Shown here one piece after another: positions 1 through 14,503 of a stretch of DNA of 64,000 nt (the first letter of the stretch is position 1; every line of letters begins with the position of its first letter). A program made the position numbers and the translations under genes. Below the pieces are notes generated by a model. That model did no database searches and was not told the origin of the DNA. It saw only the letters and a list, made by a program, of their open reading frames with translations. This DNA is from Alcaligenaceae bacterium (GTDB lineage: Bacteria > Pseudomonadota > Gammaproteobacteria > Burkholderiales > Burkholderiaceae_B), in the NCBI GenBank assembly GCA_013416405.1, contig JACCET010000003.1, positions 336,936-400,935 on the forward strand. The letters run 5' to 3'.

Positions 1-525
1 GGCAAAAGGCTCGTCGTACAGCACCAGTTCAGGCTCCAGCACCACGGCGCGGGCCAGCGCAACACGGCGGGCCATGCCGCCGGAAATTTCCGAAATCTTC
101 AGGTGTGCTGCGGCCCGCAGGCCGACAGCATCGAGCTTGTCGAGCACACGTTCGATGATCTGGCCTTCGGATACCTGGGTGTGTTCGCGTAGCGGGAAAG
201 CCACGTTTTCAAAGACATTCAGGTCGGTGAACAGCGCGCCCTGCTGGAACAGCACGCCCATGCGCTGGCGCAATTCGCGTAATTTTTCGCCTTTTGCCTG
301 CGCAATGTTGCTGCCGAAGACCTGGATATTGCCTTGCTGTGGCGCGATCTGGCCGGTGGTGGCGCGCAGCAGCGTGGTCTTGCCCGACCCGGATCCGCCC
401 ATCATGGCCACGACCTGACCCTGGCGCACTTCCAGGTCTATGTCTTGCAGGACGGTAAAGTCGCCGTAGCCCAGGGCTACGTTGCTGAACTTTACGATGA
501 TGTCGCGGGTGGTGGGTGCATTCAT
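1..525 (-). CDS. mlaF: MlaF-like ABC transporter ATP-binding protein (3' part outside window)
   Basis: ATPase subunit of a MlaFEDB-type ABC system that moves phospholipids between the outer and inner membranes; it acts on the cytoplasmic face of the inner membrane. The reading frame is open from the ATG at 525 to the window edge (175 residues visible). Walker A GGSGSGKTT is at residues 43-51, a Q-loop Gln is near 94, the signature reads EISGGMARR (variant of LSGGQ) near 146-154, and Walker B LVLYDEP is near 167-173. The ISGGM signature is typical of the Mla/Ttg2A branch. It lies downstream of gltBD on the same strand, an order I associate with Bordetella relatives. The C-terminus and the partner permease would lie to the left of the window. 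Confidence 0.85.
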   Translation of the reverse strand, partial: MNAPTTRDIIVKFSNVALGYGDFTVLQDIDLEVRQGQVVAMMGGSGSGKTTLLRATTGQIAPQQGNIQVFGSNIAQAKGEKLRELRQRMGVLFQQGALFTDLNVFENVAFPLREHTQVSEGQIIERVLDKLDAVGLRAAAHLKISEISGGMARRVALARAVVLEPELVLYDEPFA

Positions 526-650
526 AGGCAAGTGCCCTGGTCGGCTGGACAATCAGCTTTGCATTGTACCTGTTCACCCCGGCATCAAATCGTCTGTCGG
601 GTGTAACCCTTGAAAGTGCGCATTTCAGCGGGTTGCCACCTTTCAGCGCT

Positions 651-2114
<1,464 letters not shown>

Positions 2115-2125
2115 GTTCGTATTCC

Positions 2126-6832
<4,707 letters not shown>

Positions 6833-6908
6833 GGCAGTTTCGCTAGGATTGGTGCAGTGCAAGATTGCAACAATACTGCCAATGAGGTATCAGCACAATA
6901 AAAATAAA

Positions 6909-6971
6909 TAGGGTGCGTCCCTAATTATTATTGACCTAATATTATCTAATACAAAATAGGGACGCATCTAA
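6909..6971 (-). promoter_or_regulatory. Candidate gltB promoter flanked by repeated GGGxxGCxTC sites
   Basis: This AT-rich stretch lies 80-140 bp upstream of gltB. On the minus strand a TTGTAT (6949-6954) and an AATAAT (about 6927-6932) are 16 bp apart and could be the -35 and -10. TGCGTCCCTA (6914-6923) and TAGGGACGCA (6957-6966) form 10-bp inverted repeats that bracket the promoter, and the two sites also resemble each other as direct copies (ATAGGGTGCGTC and ATAGGGACGCATC). The layout suits a regulator binding both sides of the promoter. This is motif reading only. Confidence 0.4.
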
Positions 6972-6982
6972 TTCAATGTTTA

Positions 6983-7003
6983 TTATGAACTTATTGTTCA
7001 TAA
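6983..7003. terminator. Stem-loop between yhhQ and gltB
   Basis: TTATGAAC and GTTCATAA form 8-bp arms around a 5-nt loop, with CATTTTTTG directly to the right. The T-run lies on the plus strand, while the neighbouring gene that ends here (yhhQ) reads on the minus strand, so assignment as its terminator is uncertain. It could instead be an operator. Confidence 0.3.
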
Positions 7004-7067
7004 CATTTTTTGAAAAACGCTGCGGGCGTAAAGCAGTCGATTTATTTTGTGGAATTTATTGTCGTTT

Positions 7068-7730
7068 TCAGGCCGCCACTGCATCGCCCCGCTTCATGGC
7101 CCGCACAATAAGATTCAGCAGCATTCCGTACATCGGCACGAACAGCAGCAGGCTGACGCTCAGCTTGATCACGTAATCCACCACGGCAATTTCGCCCCAG
7201 TGCGCGGCCATGAAGGGATTGCTGCTGCGCCAGAAGGCAATGCTGAAGAAGGCGGCCGTATCCAGCGCCTGCCCAAACAAGGAAGCGGCCGCCGGCGCGA
7301 CCCACCACTGTATGTGCTTGCGGCGCATGCGATCGAATACCTGTACGTCCAGCAACTGGCCTAATACATAGGCGGCGAAGCTGGCCAGGGCTATGCGAAA
7401 TACAAAGCTGTTGAACTCGCTCAAGGCGACCAGGCCATTGAATGCGCCTTCGTGGAACAACACTGAAACGATATAAGAGGCGATCAACGCAGGAAGCATG
7501 GCCCGGGTAATCACGCTGCGCGCCTCGGTCTTGCCTATCAGGCGCACGGTCAGGTCGGTAGCCAGGAATACAAAGGGAAAGCTGAATGCGCCCCAGGTGC
7601 TGTGAAAGCCGAACAGGTCTATGGGCAGCTGCACCAGATAATTGCTGGCGATGATGATAAGAATGTGGAACGCGACCAGCAGGCCAACGTAAAACGGTAC
7701 CCGCGATGGCGGGACGGATGTGGGGGTCAT
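7068..7730 (-). CDS. yhhQ: Queuosine precursor transporter (YhhQ/DUF165 family)
   Basis: Inner-membrane importer of 7-deazaguanine precursors (preQ0/preQ1) used to make queuosine in tRNA. The 220-residue product is strongly hydrophobic with about six membrane segments and has family features such as FHSTWGAFSFPFVFLATDL (near residues 42-60) and FGQALDTAAFFSIAFW in the second half. Function is supported independently by the preQ1-I riboswitch directly upstream. It appears to be a single-gene transcript. The start ATG at 7730 lies 8 nt after the AAGG that the riboswitch would sequester. Confidence 0.9.
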   Translation of the reverse strand: MTPTSVPPSRVPFYVGLLVAFHILIIIASNYLVQLPIDLFGFHSTWGAFSFPFVFLATDLTVRLIGKTEARSVITRAMLPALIASYIVSVLFHEGAFNGLVALSEFNSFVFRIALASFAAYVLGQLLDVQVFDRMRRKHIQWWVAPAAASLFGQALDTAAFFSIAFWRSSNPFMAAHWGEIAVVDYVIKLSVSLLLFVPMYGMLLNLIVRAMKRGDAVAA

Positions 7731-7767
7731 AGTGAACCTTTTTGTTGGATGGGGTTAGGGAACCCAT
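7731..7767 (-). promoter_or_regulatory. preQ1-I riboswitch controlling yhhQ
   Basis: On the minus strand ATGGG (7767-7763) and CCCAT (7753-7749) make a 5-bp P1 stem around the loop TTCCCTAAC. The A-rich tail CCAACAAAAAGG (7748-7737) follows. This is the preQ1-I H-type pseudoknot layout: GGGTTCCCTAACCCC resembles the known GGGxxxxxxxAACCCC class and the A-rich tail lies in the minor groove. CCT in the loop can pair with AGG at the end of the tail, and that AAGG is the ribosome binding site 8 nt before the yhhQ ATG. Ligand binding should therefore block translation. Confidence 0.85.
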
Positions 7768-7798
7768 GGATAAGGGCAGCATTGTACTACCCGCAGCA

Positions 7799-8584
7799 TC
7801 AGCCGTCAGTAGCCGATATGCCGCCAGTTGGCTCTTGCCCTTGGGCCGGCACTTGCACTTTCCTGGGTCGTCCGCGCGGCGCGGGCGTCATGCGCCGCGA
7901 GGTTTGCGAGGCCAGCCTGACCAGGAAGTCAGCCTCGCCCAAGACCCATTGCCCGAACAGGGCCTGATCTATGCGCGCTATCTGGCTGCCGGACAAGCCC
8001 CGGCTCAGGCGCCCACGATAGTGAGCCTGGCGCGCAAACGGGGTATTGCCGTCTTGCCAGTAATCGTGGTGGTCAGTCAACAAGGTTTGCCCCGGGTGAG
8101 GCGGCGCAGTAGACGATGCCGTGGAGGGCAGTGAGTGCTGTGCACGCAGACCGGTGTGTGCGCCTGCCGACGACCAGGGCCAGCGTTCGGCCTGATCCAC
8201 ATAATGCAGCCGCACGGGCAGGGATTCCAGCCAGATCATCGCGGGCAGCACCCATTGCCCCGGTTCTACCAGGGCGCTGCGGTAGCGGCCCGCAAAAACC
8301 CGGCCGTGCCGCATGGTGGTGGCCATGCGCCGCCCCAGCGACTGTATCAGGCGCGCCATGCCTTGTGCATCGCCAGGCGTGGCCAGCAGGGTGATGCGGT
8401 CATTAAGCAGCAGCCAGCCGTGCAAGGCAATACGGCATTCGCGCACATCGCGCTGCAGCCATTGCTGCAGTTGGTCGAGTTGGTCTTGGGGGGTGGGATC
8501 TTGTACCGCTGCCAGCGGGTAGGCAAATTCTGCCTGGACAAGCTGCGGAATTTTCGGAGCGTAAAGGCGTGGCAGTCTAGCCAT
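7799..8584 (-). CDS. Degenerate RAYT/IS200-like (Y1_Tnp fold) protein lacking catalytic motifs
   Basis: A 261-residue protein that aligns along most of its length with the intact RAYT at 58227-58919. Both begin MARLPR, share LLATP, GRR, (E/A)GRYR and W-S-S landmarks, and have similar spacing. The HUH metal motif, NHVHLLATP in the intact copy, is DRITLLATP here, and the region with the catalytic tyrosine (RRYVQHFNYTYQR) has become RRMATTMRHG. The frame is nevertheless open for 261 codons, with a basic C-terminal tail. Either it is a decaying transposase or a domesticated DNA-binding derivative; the intact length favours retention. No flanking palindromes were found, and no clear ribosome binding site is visible. 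Its stop lies about 70 bp upstream of the yhhQ riboswitch. Confidence 0.7.
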   Translation of the reverse strand: MARLPRLYAPKIPQLVQAEFAYPLAAVQDPTPQDQLDQLQQWLQRDVRECRIALHGWLLLNDRITLLATPGDAQGMARLIQSLGRRMATTMRHGRVFAGRYRSALVEPGQWVLPAMIWLESLPVRLHYVDQAERWPWSSAGAHTGLRAQHSLPSTASSTAPPHPGQTLLTDHHDYWQDGNTPFARQAHYRGRLSRGLSGSQIARIDQALFGQWVLGEADFLVRLASQTSRRMTPAPRGRPRKVQVPAQGQEPTGGISATDG

Positions 8585-8733
8585 GGTGACGGTTCAATAA
8601 CATAGGTCAGTCGCATATTCTAACGCGTGCAAGCGCAACGGGAATGAACTAATCTAAGATATTGAACCGAGGCCAGGCACGCGCTTTGCTGCCTTGTCTG
8701 CTTGCTCGGCCTATCGAGATCAGGGGGTTTACC

Positions 8734-11151
8734 ATGCAGTTGAATCAGTCTGTCCGTTTCCATGTGCGCAAGGTGGCGGTGTGCGGCGCGGGTGTCATGG
8801 GGGCGCAAATTGCAGCCCATTGCGTCAATGCCGGAGTGCCGGTGGTACTGTTCGACCTGCCCGCCAAGCAGGGTGACAAAAACGCCATTGCACAGAAAGC
8901 CATCGCACAGTTGCGCAAGTTCAAGCCGGCGCCGCTGGGCTCGCCCGATCTGGCAGACCTGATCACCCCCGCCAATTACGAAGAAGACCTGGCCAAACTG
9001 GCCGATTGTGATCTGGTCATAGAAGCCATTGCCGAACGCATGGACTGGAAGCGCGATCTTTACCACAAGCTGGCGCCGGCAATCCGCCCCGACGCCATTG
9101 TGGCCAGCAATACATCAGGCCTGTCCATTACCGAACTGGCGCAGGCCCTGCCCGAGTCGCTGCGCCAGCGCTTTTGCGGCGTACATTTCTTTAACCCGCC
9201 GCGCTATATGTCGCTGGTGGAACTGATACCCACCGTCGACACTCAGCCCGAACTGCTCGATACACTGGAAACCTTTCTGGTGTCGCAATTGGGCAAGAGC
9301 GTGGTGCGCGCCAAAGACACACCCAATTTCGTGGGCAACCGCATTGGCGTTTTCGGCATTTTGTCTGTCTTTGCACAGGCAGAAAAGTTCGGACTGTCTT
9401 ATGAACAAGTCGACGATCTAACCGGCACTCGGCTGGGGCGCGCCAAGTCAGGCACTTTCCGTACCGCCGACGTGGTCGGGCTGGATACGCTGGCGCACGT
9501 TATAGGCACCATGCACGAACAGCTGCCCAATGACCCCTTCCATGCCCATTTCGGGGTGCCGCCGGTACTGGCGGCCCTGATCGAACAAGGCGCCCTGGGT
9601 CAGAAAACTGGCGTGGGTTTTTTCCGCAGGGAAGGCAAGGCCATCTTGCGTCTGGATCCGGCCACAAAGCAGTATGTGCCGGCCGATGCCAAAATCGACG
9701 AGTCCGTGGCGGCCATGCTGGCCGAGCGCGACCCGGCCAAAAAGCTCAAGGCGCTGCACGACTCCGATCATCCACAGGCCCAGTTCGTATGGGCGGTACT
9801 GCGCGACAGCTTCCATTACAGTGCCGTGCATCTGGCCGACATTGCTGGAACCGCCCGTCACCTTGATCAGGCCATGAAATGGGGCTTTGGCCATGCCCAG
9901 GGTCCCTTCGAAATCTGGCAAGCGGCGGGCTGGCGTCAGGTCGCCGAATGGCTACAGCAAGACATCAAGAACGGCAAGGCATTGTCCGACGCACCGCTGC
10001 CCGAATGGGTTACCCGGGGTCCGGTCTGGGAAGCGCAGGGTGTGCATACGTCGGCAGGTTCCTGGAACCCGCGCGAACAGCGCTTTGAAGGGCGCAGCCA
10101 GCTGCCCGTTTACCAGCGCCAGATCGGTGCGCCGCGCATGGTGGGTGAAGCCGATGCGCTGGAAACCATCACTGTCTATGAAGACGATGCGGTGCGGTGC
10201 TGGACACTGCCTGCCCCTCATCCCCAAGACGTCTTGATACTGTCGTTCAAGACCAAGATGAACACCATCAGCCCACAAGTCGTGCAGGGCATCATGCATG
10301 CTGTTGACCTGGCCGAAGCCTCGTATCAGGCGCTGGTCATAGGCCAGTCGGGCGAGCCATTCTCGGCGGGTGCCGACCTTGCGGCCATGCTGCCCGCGTT
10401 CAAGCAGGGCGGCTCGGCCGCGCTTGAACCCATAGAGCGCGAGATGCAAGACATGGCGCAGCGCCTGCGTTATGCGCAGGTGCCTGTTGTGGCGGCATTG
10501 GCGGGCATGGCGCTGGGGGGCGGTTGCGAACTGGCTGTGCACTGCGCCCACAGGGTGGCGCATTTTGAAACCTATATAGGCCTGGTCGAAGCCGGCATAG
10601 GCCTGGTTCCCGGCGCCGGTGGGCTGGCTTATTGCGCACGCCGTGCCGCGCAGCAGCAGGCCGAGTCGGCACCCGATGCGCCCTTGCTGGCCTGCCTTAA
10701 GAAGTTTGCCTTGTCGGTGGCCACGGCCCAGGTTTCCACATCGGCGCTTGACGCCCGCCACATAGGTTATCTGTTGCCGTCCGACACCATCGTCATGCAG
10801 CGCTACGAACTGTTGTATGTGGCTGTGCGCCAGGCGCGCACGCTGGCCGATTCCGGGTACCGTCCGCCCTTGGCCCGGCGCTTTCCCGTGGCAGGGCGCG
10901 ACGCCATTGCCACCCTGACCGCGCAACTGGTCAATATGAAAGTGGGTGGCTATATATCCGAGCATGATTTCACGGTTGCGCAAAACGTCGCGCACGTTAT
11001 CTGCGGCGGCGATGTCGATCCGGACTCAATGGTGGACGACGCCTGGATGCTGACGCTGGAACGCGAAGCCTTCCTGCATCTGCTGATGCAGCCCAAGACC
11101 CAGGAACGCATTGCCGGCTTGCTGAAAACAGGCAAGCCCGTACGTAACTAA
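8734..11151 (+). CDS. 3-hydroxyacyl-CoA dehydrogenase / enoyl-CoA hydratase (FadN type)
   Basis: Bifunctional beta-oxidation enzyme of 805 residues. The NAD-binding dehydrogenase comes first (VAVCGAGVMGAQIAAHC near residues 13-29, then a C-terminal dehydrogenase domain with TPNFVGNRIG). The crotonase domain is second (FSAGADLAAML oxyanion-hole loop and LAGMALGGGCELAVHC, with the catalytic Glu region LVEAGIGLVPGAGG). This order is the reverse of E. coli FadB and matches the FadN class. The ATG at 8734 is preceded by AGGGGG; an upstream in-frame ATG at 8662 lacks homology. Nine bp separate it from the thiolase gene, so they form a fatty acid degradation operon. Confidence 0.92.
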   Translation: MQLNQSVRFHVRKVAVCGAGVMGAQIAAHCVNAGVPVVLFDLPAKQGDKNAIAQKAIAQLRKFKPAPLGSPDLADLITPANYEEDLAKLADCDLVIEAIAERMDWKRDLYHKLAPAIRPDAIVASNTSGLSITELAQALPESLRQRFCGVHFFNPPRYMSLVELIPTVDTQPELLDTLETFLVSQLGKSVVRAKDTPNFVGNRIGVFGILSVFAQAEKFGLSYEQVDDLTGTRLGRAKSGTFRTADVVGLDTLAHVIGTMHEQLPNDPFHAHFGVPPVLAALIEQGALGQKTGVGFFRREGKAILRLDPATKQYVPADAKIDESVAAMLAERDPAKKLKALHDSDHPQAQFVWAVLRDSFHYSAVHLADIAGTARHLDQAMKWGFGHAQGPFEIWQAAGWRQVAEWLQQDIKNGKALSDAPLPEWVTRGPVWEAQGVHTSAGSWNPREQRFEGRSQLPVYQRQIGAPRMVGEADALETITVYEDDAVRCWTLPAPHPQDVLILSFKTKMNTISPQVVQGIMHAVDLAEASYQALVIGQSGEPFSAGADLAAMLPAFKQGGSAALEPIEREMQDMAQRLRYAQVPVVAALAGMALGGGCELAVHCAHRVAHFETYIGLVEAGIGLVPGAGGLAYCARRAAQQQAESAPDAPLLACLKKFALSVATAQVSTSALDARHIGYLLPSDTIVMQRYELLYVAVRQARTLADSGYRPPLARRFPVAGRDAIATLTAQLVNMKVGGYISEHDFTVAQNVAHVICGGDVDPDSMVDDAWMLTLEREAFLHLLMQPKTQERIAGLLKTGKPVRN

Positions 11152-11160
11152 GGAAACTCC

Positions 11161-12357
11161 ATGAGCACTTTGCAACAAGCCTATATCGTCGCTGCCACGC
11201 GCAGCCCCATTGGCAAGGCGCCGCGCGGCATGTTTTCGCACACACGTCCCGACGACTTGCTGGCCACCGTCATTCAGGGTCTGCTGGCGCAAACGCCGGG
11301 CCTGGACCCGGCCGCCATTGAAGACGCCATCGTTGGCTGCGCCATACCGGAAGGCCCGCAAGGCCTGAACGTAGGGCGCGTGGCTGCTTTGCTGTCGGGC
11401 TTGCCCACGTCGGTGGCGGGTGTAACCGTGAACCGTTTTTGCGCCTCGGGTCTTACGGCCATTGCCATGGCGGCCGACCGCATACGTGTGGGCGAGGCCG
11501 ATGTCATCATCGCGGCCGGCACCGAGTCCATGAGCCTGGTGCCCACCATGGGCGTCAGCACCTCGTTCAGCCCCAACATCTTCACGCGCGACGAGAACTT
11601 GGGCATAGCCTATGGCATGGGCCTGACCGCCGAACAAGTGGCCACACAATGGAAGGTATCGCGCGAAGACCAGGACGCCTTCGCCCTGCAATCGCACCAG
11701 CGCGCGCTGGCGGCCCAGCAGGCCGGTGAATTCACCGACGAAATCCTGCCCATAGATGTCGTGCGGCGCACGCCCAACCTGCATACCGGCAAGGTCAACG
11801 AGCAGCACACCACCGTTGCGCTGGATGAAGGTCCGCGCGCCGATACCAGCCTGGAAGCGCTGGCCAGGCTGCGCCCCGCCTTTGCGGCGCGCGGCAGCGT
11901 GACCGCCGGCAACAGCTCGCAAATATCCGATGGCGCGGGCGCCTTGCTGGTGGTGTCCGAGCGTGCCCTGAAAACCCATAACCTGACGCCGCTGGCGCGT
12001 TTCGTGTCTTTTGCCGTGAAGGGTGTGCCGCCTGAAATCATGGGCATAGGTCCCAAGTTTGCCATCCCGCATGTACTCAAGGTGGCTGGGCTGAAGCTGG
12101 ATCAGATGGGCTGGATAGAGCTGAACGAAGCCTTTGCGGCCCAGTCGCTGGCCGTGATGCGCGATGTGGGTCTGGATCCGGCCATCGTCAATCCGCTGGG
12201 CGGCGCCATTGCCCTGGGGCATCCACTGGGCGCCACCGGCGCCATACGCGCGGCCACTGTCATACACGGCATACGCCGACGCAAGCTGGATTACGGCATG
12301 CTGACCATGTGCGTGGGCACAGGCATGGGCGCTGCGGGGATCTTTGAGCGGGTGTAG
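11161..12357 (+). CDS. Acetyl-CoA acyltransferase (beta-oxidation thiolase)
   Basis: Thiolase of 398 residues that cleaves 3-ketoacyl-CoA with CoA, the last step after the preceding dehydrogenase/hydratase. The acyl-accepting Cys is in VNRFCASGLTAIAM (near residue 95), the motif NEAFAAQSLAVM and the histidine in GGAIALGHPLGATGA are present, and the C-terminal CVGTGMGAAG contains the second active-site Cys. AAGGAAA lies just upstream of the ATG. It converges on the LysR gene with a 33-bp gap. The fadA-like role is well supported; chain-length preference cannot be read from sequence. Confidence 0.93.
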   Translation: MSTLQQAYIVAATRSPIGKAPRGMFSHTRPDDLLATVIQGLLAQTPGLDPAAIEDAIVGCAIPEGPQGLNVGRVAALLSGLPTSVAGVTVNRFCASGLTAIAMAADRIRVGEADVIIAAGTESMSLVPTMGVSTSFSPNIFTRDENLGIAYGMGLTAEQVATQWKVSREDQDAFALQSHQRALAAQQAGEFTDEILPIDVVRRTPNLHTGKVNEQHTTVALDEGPRADTSLEALARLRPAFAARGSVTAGNSSQISDGAGALLVVSERALKTHNLTPLARFVSFAVKGVPPEIMGIGPKFAIPHVLKVAGLKLDQMGWIELNEAFAAQSLAVMRDVGLDPAIVNPLGGAIALGHPLGATGAIRAATVIHGIRRRKLDYGMLTMCVGTGMGAAGIFERV

Positions 12358-12390
12358 CCGCAGACGGTATCAGCGCGCTTGCGGGGCGGC

Positions 12391-13272
12391 CTAGCGGCGC
12401 AGCCCGGTTTGATGTCGCCCAAACAATTCGCACACAGCCCGGGTAATGGGCTGTTTGCCGTGCTCTCGTCTTTCAAGCATGCCTACCCGGCGCACAATTG
12501 GCGGGCCGGGTAGCTGCTTGATCGCGAGTTGCTGGCTGGACCATTCGGCATTTGAAAGCTGGGGCACGATGGCCACGCCATAATGCTGGCGTACCAATTG
12601 GGCGATGGCTTCAATGGAGTTCAGTTCTAGCGCGATGACAGGCGTCACGCCCAGTTGCTCGAGCGCATGGTCAATCAGCCGGCCTGTCCAGAGCGAACGG
12701 TCAAACTGCAAGAAGGGTTCGTGCTGCAGAAGATCCATGACCGGTCTGCGTGCCAAGTCTTGCGCCACGATCAAGACCAGCCGCTCCTGGTACAGGGGCG
12801 TCCACATCAGGCCCTGCGTGACGGTCTGCGGCGGTTCGGCGACCACGGCGGCGTCCAGCTCACCCTTGGTCACCATGCCGGCGAATTGTGCTGACTGCCC
12901 CGCGAGCAGCCGTACATCAAGATCGGGGTATTCGCGTTTGATGTCGGCCAGTGCACTGCCAAACGAGCCCATCAGGGCCGACACCAGGGCGCCCATATGC
13001 AAGGTGCCCCGCAGGGCGCCATCGGGCTGCAACAGCAGGCTGTCGTAGTCGGCGACCAGTTTTTCCAGGCGATCCAGCAACTGGCGCCCATCGGGCGTAA
13101 CGGTGAAAGTCTGGGCGCCGCGCTCAAATAGACGCACATTGAGCTCAGATTCCAGGTTTTTTATTTGCAGGCTGACAGCGGCTTGGGTCAGGCCGATTTG
13201 ACGGCCGACCTCGGCAAAGCTACCCAGCCTGGCTGCCGCGAGGGCAGTCCGGAACTGTCGAATGGAAGACAT
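12391..13272 (-). CDS. LysR family transcriptional regulator
   Basis: A 293-residue LysR-type regulator with an N-terminal winged helix-turn-helix (about residues 3-60: RLGSFAEVGRQIGLTQAAVS, then LESELNVRLFER) and a periplasmic-binding-like effector domain from about residue 90. It is transcribed divergently from the sdhB-led operon, 131 bp away, the classic position for a LysR activator of that operon. The effector is unknown; the target genes suggest a dicarboxylate or a derivative. The start ATG at 13272 is unambiguous. Confidence 0.9.
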   Translation of the reverse strand: MSSIRQFRTALAAARLGSFAEVGRQIGLTQAAVSLQIKNLESELNVRLFERGAQTFTVTPDGRQLLDRLEKLVADYDSLLLQPDGALRGTLHMGALVSALMGSFGSALADIKREYPDLDVRLLAGQSAQFAGMVTKGELDAAVVAEPPQTVTQGLMWTPLYQERLVLIVAQDLARRPVMDLLQHEPFLQFDRSLWTGRLIDHALEQLGVTPVIALELNSIEAIAQLVRQHYGVAIVPQLSNAEWSSQQLAIKQLPGPPIVRRVGMLERREHGKQPITRAVCELFGRHQTGLRR

Positions 13273-13403
13273 AATGTTTGCTATAAAAAATACTTGGTCT
13301 AAGCAAAATAATTAATAGTTTTACTTTTGTCAAGCTTGGGGTGATCATAGGTATAGGACTGTTCAAGCACGCACACTCAGATTTTCAGGGAACCGTTTTT
13401 CTT
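13273..13403. promoter_or_regulatory. Divergent control region between the LysR gene and the sdhB-like operon
   Basis: An AT-rich 131-bp interval. TACTTGGTCTAAGCA (13291-13305) contains the partial dyad CTTGGTCTAAG and fits the loose T-N11-A pattern of LysR sites, about 20 bp from the regulator's start. On the plus strand TTGTCA (13327-13332) and TATAGG (13352-13357) may be -35 and -10 elements, although the 19-bp spacing is long. No stronger signal was found. Confidence 0.35.
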
Positions 13404-14147
13404 ATGTCGGAATCTACAACTTTGCGCGTCGAGGTTTGGCGGGGCGGCGAACAAGGAAAGTACGAGACTTTCCAGGTACCGCGCCGCGCCAACCAAACGG
13501 TGCTCGATATCGTCACGCATATCCAGCATCACCAAGACTCAACGCTGTCCTATCGCTTTGCCTGTCGTGTCGGTATGTGCGGTTCCTGTGCCATGCAGGT
13601 CAACGGGGTGGCGCGCTGGACGTGCCGCACGCATGTATCCAAGGTCTGTACCGACGGGCGCCTGCAACTGGCGCCCTTGTCCAATCTGCCTATCGTGAAA
13701 GATCTGGTCGTTAACATGGATCCTTTCTTTGAAAAGATGCAGGCGGCGCACGGCCGTTTTGTGGGCGAGCGTACCCGGCACGATCCGGTTGCGCCGGTCA
13801 AGCCCGATAGCCCTGAACGCCAAGAGGCCGAGGCCGGCATTGAATGCATAGGCTGTGGGGTATGCTATTCGTCCTGCGATGTAGTCAGCTGGCGACCCGA
13901 CTATCTGGGGCCGGCCGCCTTGAACCGTGCCTGGACACTGGTCAATGACCTGCGCGATATCGATTTTCTGCGTTTGTCGGCCGTGGCGGGCGATGCGGGC
14001 TGTCATTCCTGCCATACCCAGGGCTCCTGTACGCAGCACTGTCCCAAGCAAATATCACCCACGGGCAGCATCGCGGGCTTGAAGCGCACGACGGCGCGTG
14101 CCGCCATGCGGGGCGAGCTTGGCGCCGAGACCACAAGGAGGCGCTAA
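13404..14147 (+). CDS. Succinate dehydrogenase/fumarate reductase-like iron-sulfur subunit
   Basis: A 247-residue SdhB/FrdB homologue carrying electrons between the flavoprotein and the membrane quinone site. The N-terminal [2Fe-2S] domain has CRVGMCGSCAMQVNG followed by WTCRTHV. The C-terminal domain has the [4Fe-4S] motif CIGCGVCYSSC and a second set CHSCHTQGSCTQHCP for the remaining cluster. The ATG at 13404 gives the expected family start; an upstream in-frame ATG at 13341 adds non-homologous sequence. Its stop overlaps the next start (TAATG). It heads an eight-gene run in which the flavoprotein is separated from it by fumarase genes, an order unlike the housekeeping sdhCDAB operon. Confidence 0.88.
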   Translation: MSESTTLRVEVWRGGEQGKYETFQVPRRANQTVLDIVTHIQHHQDSTLSYRFACRVGMCGSCAMQVNGVARWTCRTHVSKVCTDGRLQLAPLSNLPIVKDLVVNMDPFFEKMQAAHGRFVGERTRHDPVAPVKPDSPERQEAEAGIECIGCGVCYSSCDVVSWRPDYLGPAALNRAWTLVNDLRDIDFLRLSAVAGDAGCHSCHTQGSCTQHCPKQISPTGSIAGLKRTTARAAMRGELGAETTRRR

Positions 14148-14503
14148 TGGCCGGTATCAACGCCCAAGGCGCCCGCCGTTGGTACTGGCAGCGCATCACG
14201 GCCATGGCGATGGCCCTGTTTGTCACCATCCATCTTGTGGTCATGATCTATGCCATCAACGGTGGTCTGAGTGCGGCTGAAGTGCTTGCGCGCACTCGCG
14301 GCAATATGTTGTGGGGACTGTTCTACACCGCGTTCGTCGGCCTGGTGGCGGTGCATGCTTCCATAGGTATACGCAATGTGCTGGTCGAATGGGCCGGCCT
14401 GCGCGACGCCGCCGCAGCTTGGGTATCGCGGCTGTTGGCGCTGATCCTGCTTGTCATGGGTTTGCGGGCGGTCTGGGCGGTCACCATAGGGGGTGGAGCG
14501 TGA
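14147..14503 (+). CDS. Succinate dehydrogenase-like membrane anchor subunit 1
   Basis: A small hydrophobic protein of 118 residues with three predicted membrane segments (about residues 18-38, 55-77 and 93-112). Histidines near the ends of the first two helices (TIHLVV and AVHASIG) are plausible haem or quinone-site ligands, as in SdhC/SdhD-type anchors. The start overlaps the stop of the iron-sulfur gene by one base and its own stop overlaps the next start, which implies translational coupling. Sequence alone does not decide between SdhC and SdhD naming. Confidence 0.75.
   Translation: MAGINAQGARRWYWQRITAMAMALFVTIHLVVMIYAINGGLSAAEVLARTRGNMLWGLFYTAFVGLVAVHASIGIRNVLVEWAGLRDAAAAWVSRLLALILLVMGLRAVWAVTIGGGA

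Noticed and set aside
9952..10995. 347-codon frame antisense to the FadN-like gene
   Set aside because: Shadow frame; no start signal or homology.
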